Assembly (NCBI GenBank): GCA_026874595.1
Contig: CM049309.1
Location: 95,810,723 to 95,874,722 of the forward strand
Length of the DNA: 64,000 bases
Reading direction: 5' to 3'
Origin: Sipunculus nudus
Lineage: Eukaryota > Annelida > Sipuncula > Golfingiida > Sipunculidae
Shown here: positions 58,047 to 64,000 of the stretch, piece after piece
Numbering within the stretch: the stretch's first letter is position 1
Layout of the letters: every line of letters begins with the position of its first letter
Translations under genes and position numbers: made by a program
Notes under the pieces: generated by a model
The model's input: the letters and a program-made list of their open reading frames with translations, nothing else
The model's database searches: none
Told to the model about the DNA's origin: nothing

Positions 58047-59390
58047 TGTGGAAGGATGAAATGAGTCGGGAGAAGGCCATTCAGAACACGGGCTCTCTGA
58101 CCGTTTGTTGATCGACCTGCATCGGCGCTGGATCACGTGATTTCTCCCCGCAACAGCGGGAGGTCAACCACTCATAACAGCTGGAGAAGATTAGTTCCAT
58201 CTATCCATGTAGCGTGGTGCACTGGATAGTACAAAAGCCACGAAAAAGTCATGACAATACGCCTTGAATCAAATCTCAATGGTGTATGGTTTCTGAAAGA
58301 GACCCTAAAATAAAATGCACGGGTCCGTGAATATGCCAGTTGCCTTCACGTTTTTTATGTTATTTACTCCGCCTTATGAGAGTTTCGTCATAGTTCACTC
58401 GAAATCGTGTTAACTTTTATTTCAGTTATTTGAATTCATAAACATAGTATATTTTGTTATTTTTTTCTGCAGTTAGTTGTACATTATTATTGTTAAATTT
58501 AAATGTCATCTTACGGAGGCGTGAAATGGAAGCAGTTGTCGCATTTATTTACACCAGAGGATTAATTCTGGTGTATATTATGTTTTTAAAGGAACTACTG
58601 AGGTCAGAGGTTCATGGCTGCTGTAAGCATATTCATTGCTTCAACTGGGAACCTAAAAAATACAGCTCCAGCTCTGAAAATTAAACTGTTTACAGTTCCA
58701 ACCTATATACTACTGCTCCTCCTACGTCTACTTCTGTTACTACTAATATTAATAATAATCATTCATATAATGAATATAATGACTCATAGTTTACATCCAG
58801 AAACAGTGAAATAAATGATAATTCATGTCTTGTTTTTTCGTTTTCTTAATGCTCTCTGTTCGTGTCTCATATGTGCGTAATGGTTGGTAGCTGCAGACTA
58901 GAAATTAACCAAAACTCAATCATCATCTGAACGATATGTGCACCCATGGGTGTCTGTAGAACACTATGTTGTGGCTGATAACAGTAGATGTGCACTACAG
59001 TAAAGGCGCTTCAGTAAAGGCCTTTTTTTACGGCTTTGTATGCTGCCTGAAGGTTTTTCTGTACAATGACGTCTATGTAACAGACCCCGTAACTGGCTCG
59101 TCCGTATCGATCTCCCTGACATCATTAAGGACATGCCCCGGAAGGCCAATCCGTTGTAAGGCGGCCTCATAGAAATTGACAATAGTCATTAAAACCCGTG
59201 GACCTGACTTAGCGCAGATCCTCTCGAGACTGCAGCAGTAGCACAGTAAGCTTCATAACGTGGAGCTAACTGAAGGGTCAACAGGGTGTCGCCTAATCCC
59301 GCCTGGATGTCGCGTGGTCAGCAGGATCTTGCGTGATGGCTTTAACATCTGGTTCGACGAAATTCAGATGTAAATTTCTGACATTTCACT
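58047..59390. other. Gene-free spacer (presumed intron)
   Basis: No exon, RNA or repeat of note. Open segments at 58454-58814 and 58964-59182 have no recognisable domain. Confidence 0.5.
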
Positions 59391-59394
59391 GACC

Positions 59395-60850
59395 AACTTT
59401 TATTGGCCAAGTGGTGTGATATGGGTCTGATTTACTAGCAAAGTGGTGTAATATGGGTCTAGTTTACTAGCAAAATGGTGTAATATAGGTCTGGTTTACT
59501 AGCAAAGTGGGGTAATATAGGTCTGATATACTAGCAAAGAGGTGTAATATGGGTCTGATTTACTAGCAAAGTGGTGTTATATGGGTCTAATTTACTAGCA
59601 AAGTGGTGTAATATGGGTCTGGTTTACTAGTAAAGTGGTGTAATATAGGTCTGGTTTACTAGCAAAGTGTTGTAATTTGGGTCTGGTTTACTGGCAAAGT
59701 TGTGTCATTTGAGTCTGATTTACTAGCAAAATGGCGTAATTTGGGTCTGGTTTACTAGCACAGTGGTGTAATATGGGTCTGATTAACTAGCAATTTAGCA
59801 AATTGGTGTAATATGGGTCTGGTTTACTAGTAAAGTGGTGTAATATAGGTCTGGTTTACTAGCAAAGTGTTGTAATTTGGGTCTGGTTTACTGGCAAAGT
59901 TGTGTCATTTGGGTCTGATTTACTAGCAAAATGGCGTAATATGGGTCTGGTTTACTATCACAGTGGTGTTAAATGGGTCTGATTAACTAGCAATTTAGCA
60001 AAGTGGTGTAATATGGGTCTGTTTTACTGCAAAGTGGTGTAATATGTGTCTGATTTACTAGCACAGAGGTGTAATATGGGTCTGATATACTAGCAAAGTG
60101 GTGTAATATGGGTCTGATGTACTAGCAAAGTGGTGTAATATGGGTCTGATGTACTAGCAAAGTGATGTAATATGGGTCTGGTTTACTAGTTAGTGGTGTA
60201 ATATAGGTCTGGTTTACTAGCAAAGTGTTGTAATTTGTGTCTGGTTTACTTGCAAAATTGTCATTTGGGTCTGATTTACTAGCAAAATGGTGTAATTTTG
60301 GTCTGGTTAACTGGCAAAGAGGTGTAATGTGGGTCTGGTTTACTAGCAAAGTGGTGTAATATGGGTCTGATTTACTAGTAAAGTGGTGTTATATGGGTCT
60401 TATTTACTAGCAAAGTGGTGTAATATGGGTCTGGTTTACTAGTAAAGTGGTGTAATATAGGTCTGGTTTACTAGCAAAGTGTTGTAATTTGGGTCTGGTT
60501 TACTAGCAAAGAGGTGTAATATGGGTCTTGTTTACTAGCAAAGTGGTGTAATATGGGTCTGATTTACCAGCAAAGTGGTGTAATTTGGGTCTGGTTTACC
60601 AGCAAAGTGGTGTAATTTGGGTCTGGTTTACTAGCAAAGTGGTGTAATTTGGGTCTGGTTTACTAGCAAAGAGGTGTAATATGGGTCTTGTTTACTAGCA
60701 AAGTGGTGTAATATGGGTCTGATTTACTAGCAAAGTGGGTATAATTTGGGTCTAATTTACCAGCAAAGTGGTGTAATTTGGGTTTGATTTACTAGCAAAG
60801 TGGTTTAATTTGGGTCTGGTTTACTAGCAAAGTGGTGTAATTTGGGTCTA
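59395..60850 (+). repeat. Minisatellite, 32-bp unit
   Basis: About 45 copies of a 32-bp unit: TTTACTAGCAAAGTGGTGTA followed by ATATGGGTCTGG, with GATTTACT/GGTTTACT and ATTTGGG variants. Internal block duplications are present; for example, runs near 59630 and 59810 match. Confidence 0.92.
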
Positions 60851-60965
60851 GATATTCAGCTCAGCTGAGTGAAAGTCAACTGAGCTACAGTGATCGGTCA
60901 GCGTCCGTCTGTCCGTTAGACTGGCACGTTTTGACACCACTTAACCTAGAAACCTCTTCCTAAAT
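60846..60965 (+). repeat. Dispersed GTCCGTC-type repeat, copy A
   Basis: Starts with AGCTCAGCTGAG and continues with GAGCTACAGTGATC, GTCCGTCTGTCCG and GGCACGTTTTGA. It is homologous to 61862-61990. This type of sequence is common in mollusc genomes in my recollection; the class is not certain. Confidence 0.6.
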
Positions 60966-60969
60966 ATCC

Positions 60970-61860
60970 AGGGAGGTCTATAAAAAAATCTCCGTGGAAA
61001 CCTGATATTAGGTCACTGTAACCTATATCCTCCAAGCTTTAGGGCTTGTAAGATCCCCCAAGAATAATTAAAAATTTGATATAATACCTTCTGTATATTG
61101 ATAATGAAAGGGACATAATCAAGCGCAATATTATGCCTATTCTTTCCCAATATCAGTTCAGTTTTGCGTTATACAAAAGTTTCCCAGCAAAACAATCCCA
61201 GCACACAGTCTCAGTACCTCACATATGGCTGTTTGACACTTTGTTATGGCTCTGCGTAAACAGTCTACGTGTGTCTGTTTACCATAACAAATCCGTGTGA
61301 CCGGAAGTCCGAAAATGAGCCGCAAGACACGGTGTTTCAGTCAGTGGGAACATGTATTACTTTTTTTGCAAAGTCAGCCGGGCATCTGTGATTGACATGT
61401 GTTGTGGCTCCGCGATGCACACAGCTTCATTGGCAGTGTTTGTTAACACCTGTGATCGCACCCGGTCCAATGTTTTTAACACTCGTTTACAGGAGTAGGC
61501 AAACGCAAGGCAATATTTTGGCAAATACAGATTTAACTGAAATATAAGCTATGTTTCAAGGTAATTTAACATGCTTTATAGGTGATTGGGCCCCTTTTTA
61601 ATGCATAGATTGCCCTGAACCTTGCCTTGAATATTGATTATTACTAAGGTGATCAGTTCCAAAAAACTGGTGGCGCCACCATCCTTTTTTCCTATTTTTA
61701 CGTTATTCTTCCTGTGTTTGAGACAGCAAATGACAGCAATTATGTCAGCTCGTTTCCAAGCTGTGGTTTCATCCAGCGTCCTGAAACCTAGTGTGTTTAC
61801 CAATTATGACTGGTTTCTTCAGTTCATGAAGACTGGTGGCGCCAATTGTATTTTTTCAAT
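60970..61860. other. Gene-free spacer
   Basis: Contains GGTGGCGCCACC at 61669-61680, a partial copy at 61835, and the phrase 'gtttcatccagcgtcctgaaacc' (61766-61788) that is also found near 11680. No gene. Confidence 0.5.
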
Positions 61861-61866
61861 TTTTTA

Positions 61867-63674
61867 GCTCAGCTGACTATAAGTCATCTGAGCTATAGTC
61901 GTGGTCCATTGTCCGTCGTCCGTCCGTCTGTCCGTCCGTCCGTCCGTCCGTAGATGTGGCACGTTTTGAAACCGTAAGACCTAGGAATCCAAAATTCAGC
62001 ATAATGTTAGATGTCCCCAAGATCTCCTACCAAGCCGAAAACTGGGTCTTTGCGACTTCGTTCCTTTGAGAAATTAAGGAAAAACCTCAATTTTTTATTT
62101 AAATCCTATTTTCACACTTCAGGACTGCCTAATTTCAAAACCACTCATCTGTTTTTCCTCATATTAACCATAAATATTCTTCTATATAGTTCCTATGTAC
62201 ATGCCAGAAATTAAGTCTGTTAAGTATAAATTCTTTAAGTTATGGGCCCAAACATAATGGACTTTGTAAAAAATCAGGAAAAATATTTACTCACTTAACA
62301 TGAAAAATTTTGAAACTAGAGTCTATTTTCCCAAGTATATAACTATGTTTAATTAAGATTCAATTGTTTACCCAAAATTAGATCTTAATTTTGTAAATTT
62401 TTTAAGTAATTAGCATAAAAAAAATGTAACAGCATGTAAACATAAATATTTAATTTGTTTAAATCTGAAATTTGGAAGTAAAAGCTTGAAAATTAAGCTA
62501 GTTATTGATTTTTTTCTTGAGGCTCTATTGTAGTCATTTGCTTTGATTACAGATTACAGATGCAGGGTCCCACTCCAGGTCACTGGAAGTCAGCTATGCC
62601 AGGGTTTCTGATTTGTTACAGTCACTGGGGGAGATCCCCTGCTGTGACAGGTGTACAGTTATTCTGATATCACCACCCCATTCCCCCCCCCCCCCCCCCC
62701 CCGCAAACCCAACCCACCAAATGTTATGCAGTATTGTTATTGTTTTCACTGTATCTCCTTAATTGTAATGCTGTTTCCACTCTGATATGCAAAAACTTTC
62801 CTTAAAAAGTAATTCAAGGTATAATCCAGAAGATGCAATGTTGTGTAATGTAACATTTTTAAAGAAATCATTTTTTCTTTTAAATGATTTTACCAATCAT
62901 AATGGAACCCATCAGTATGCTTAAATTATGATAAAATATGAAGCACATTATGGATAAATAAAGACACAATTCAAAATTGTGAAATCTAAATCAAGTATTT
63001 TTTTTAGACATTTATTGTTTTGCAGATTTAAAAGATATATTTTTGTGGTAAAAAATAAATAAACATTTGTATGCATGATGTGGTGTTATCTGACAAGATT
63101 GAGATTTATGATGATGCAATTGAGAATTATGAATCAACTTTTATATTCAGATATATATGTTATATTGAAAATGTATAGAAATATAAACTTAAATTAAAAA
63201 AAATTGATGTGATAAGAAAATGAGGATTTGTTACAAACATTTGTTCATTATTTTCCTGCATCAGCAGAATTTGACATCAGGCTTTGTTTGCCATGTTTTA
63301 TGTTGTTAATTAGTTATATTTCAACTGTATACATTTCATAAAAAAAAAACATATTTAATAATTTATATTATACAAAAAAAAGATTTGATTGAACAAATGT
63401 GTAAACTACTGAAATGTCAACAGTTAATCGAAAAGCCAACTAATGATCATGGTAATTGTACAGATCATTTGTTCACAAACTGCTCACATGCTTCAGTTTC
63501 AACATTAGGGAACACATGGTCAGGTCACAAAATATTATTTGCAACAATTTCTTGCTCATCAATACAAACCAATCATATAAACCAACCATGGCCTTTATTA
63601 CCTCTTCCTCTTACACTTTATCTCCATTTGATATTATTTTAGATTTTTACCTTCAAGGTTAACGTCAGCTGAGC
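61867..63674. mobile_element. Possible 1.8-kb element with 11-bp terminal inverted repeats
   Basis: GCTCAGCTGAC at 61867-61877 is exactly inverted at 63664-63674. The left end carries the GTCCGTC-type repeat (61862-61990, copy B) and the right end the phrase 'gacccataggtcccttgttta', which often ends such repeats. The inside is AT-rich, with a C-run at 62683-62702 and a LINE endonuclease fragment. The boundary is weakly supported because the terminal word is partly palindromic. Confidence 0.35.
63385..63560 (+). pseudogene. LINE endonuclease fragment
   Basis: The translation contains a LIEKPT...TDHLFTN stretch followed by a short gap and WSGHKILFATI. This resembles the C-terminal part of the LINE apurinic-type endonuclease, where a S-D-H motif is expected; here it reads S-G-H. 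No RT follows. About 60 residues, clearly a fragment. Confidence 0.5.
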
Positions 63675-63717
63675 ATAGTGACCCATAGGTCCCTTGTTTA
63701 TGATATTTCCCCTTTAT

Positions 63718-63962
63718 TTTGAAACTGCCAAATTATATTGATACTATCAGATTTGCAACTGAGGTTCGTCTAGTGTCCCAAAAATTTTGTGTTATTAGGG
63801 ACCTGCTAGAATAAGCGGATGCCCTAAAGTAATCACCCTGTCTGTTCAGCAGTTCGTCTTTCTGTTTGTCCGTCAAATTTGTTTCCTGATGATATCTCTA
63901 GTTTGGATCGACCAATCGATTTGGTTTGATTTCAAACTTGAATTATATATGGCCCACCTCTA
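63718..63962 (+). repeat. Dispersed repeat, copy B
   Basis: Same family and orientation as 11630-11880, from 'gaaactgccaaattatattgata' to 'tatatggccc'. Confidence 0.65.
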
Positions 63963-64000
63963 AAGTAAGAACTGTATTGATGTTTGGTTTATGAGGTTAA

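Overview
This is eukaryotic genomic DNA, almost certainly from a marine invertebrate and most plausibly a mollusc such as a bivalve. The evidence is AT-rich spacer, introns with GT...AG borders, many minisatellites, several Ty3/gypsy lineages, LINE debris, dispersed GTCCGTC-type and GGTGGCGCCACC-type repeats, and one recognisable animal gene. The species assignment is inference.

The only host gene I recognise is the 5' part of midnolin (MIDN) on the + strand: three coding exons at 54359-54585, 54859-54946 and 55918-55977. They encode the N-terminal ubiquitin-like domain and the start of the following helix. The rest of the gene must lie beyond the window. Everything else is mobile or repetitive DNA.

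Left part (1-12786): an eroded Ty3/gypsy gag-protease fragment on the minus strand (1987-4671). It is followed by a decayed LINE (6863-7720) lying between two inverted arrays of a GTGCGCAC palindrome. Next is a solo LTR (8357-9430) with a perfect 5-bp target duplication, then AT-rich spacer with a long hairpin and TA microsatellites.

Centre-left (12787-25166): two near-identical 5620-bp units form an LTR-internal-LTR-internal-LTR array on the minus strand, inserted in a TA tract. The element has a SCAN-like capsid and its integrase lies before RT/RNase H. This is the unusual order of Gmr1-like Ty3/gypsy elements. Both copies lack the RT palm, carry D-W-G instead of D-T-G in the protease, and share in-frame stops, so they are defective.

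Centre-right (26480-50425): a run of unrelated minisatellites with units of 40-42, 48, 56, 47, 33 and 51 bp. Insertions can be delimited inside two of them. The 56-bp array holds a 1108-bp solo LTR (target duplication CTCGC) and two short tRNA-like elements. The 33-bp array holds a 4592-bp Mag-like Ty3/gypsy element with 133-bp LTRs (target duplication ATCAT) and a 696-bp insertion flanked by a 9-bp duplication.

Right part (50426-64000): spacer, the MIDN promoter region and 5' exons, then a presumed long MIDN intron. That intron contains a foldback MITE, a 32-bp minisatellite, dispersed repeats and a LINE endonuclease fragment. No bacterial, CRISPR or rRNA features are present.
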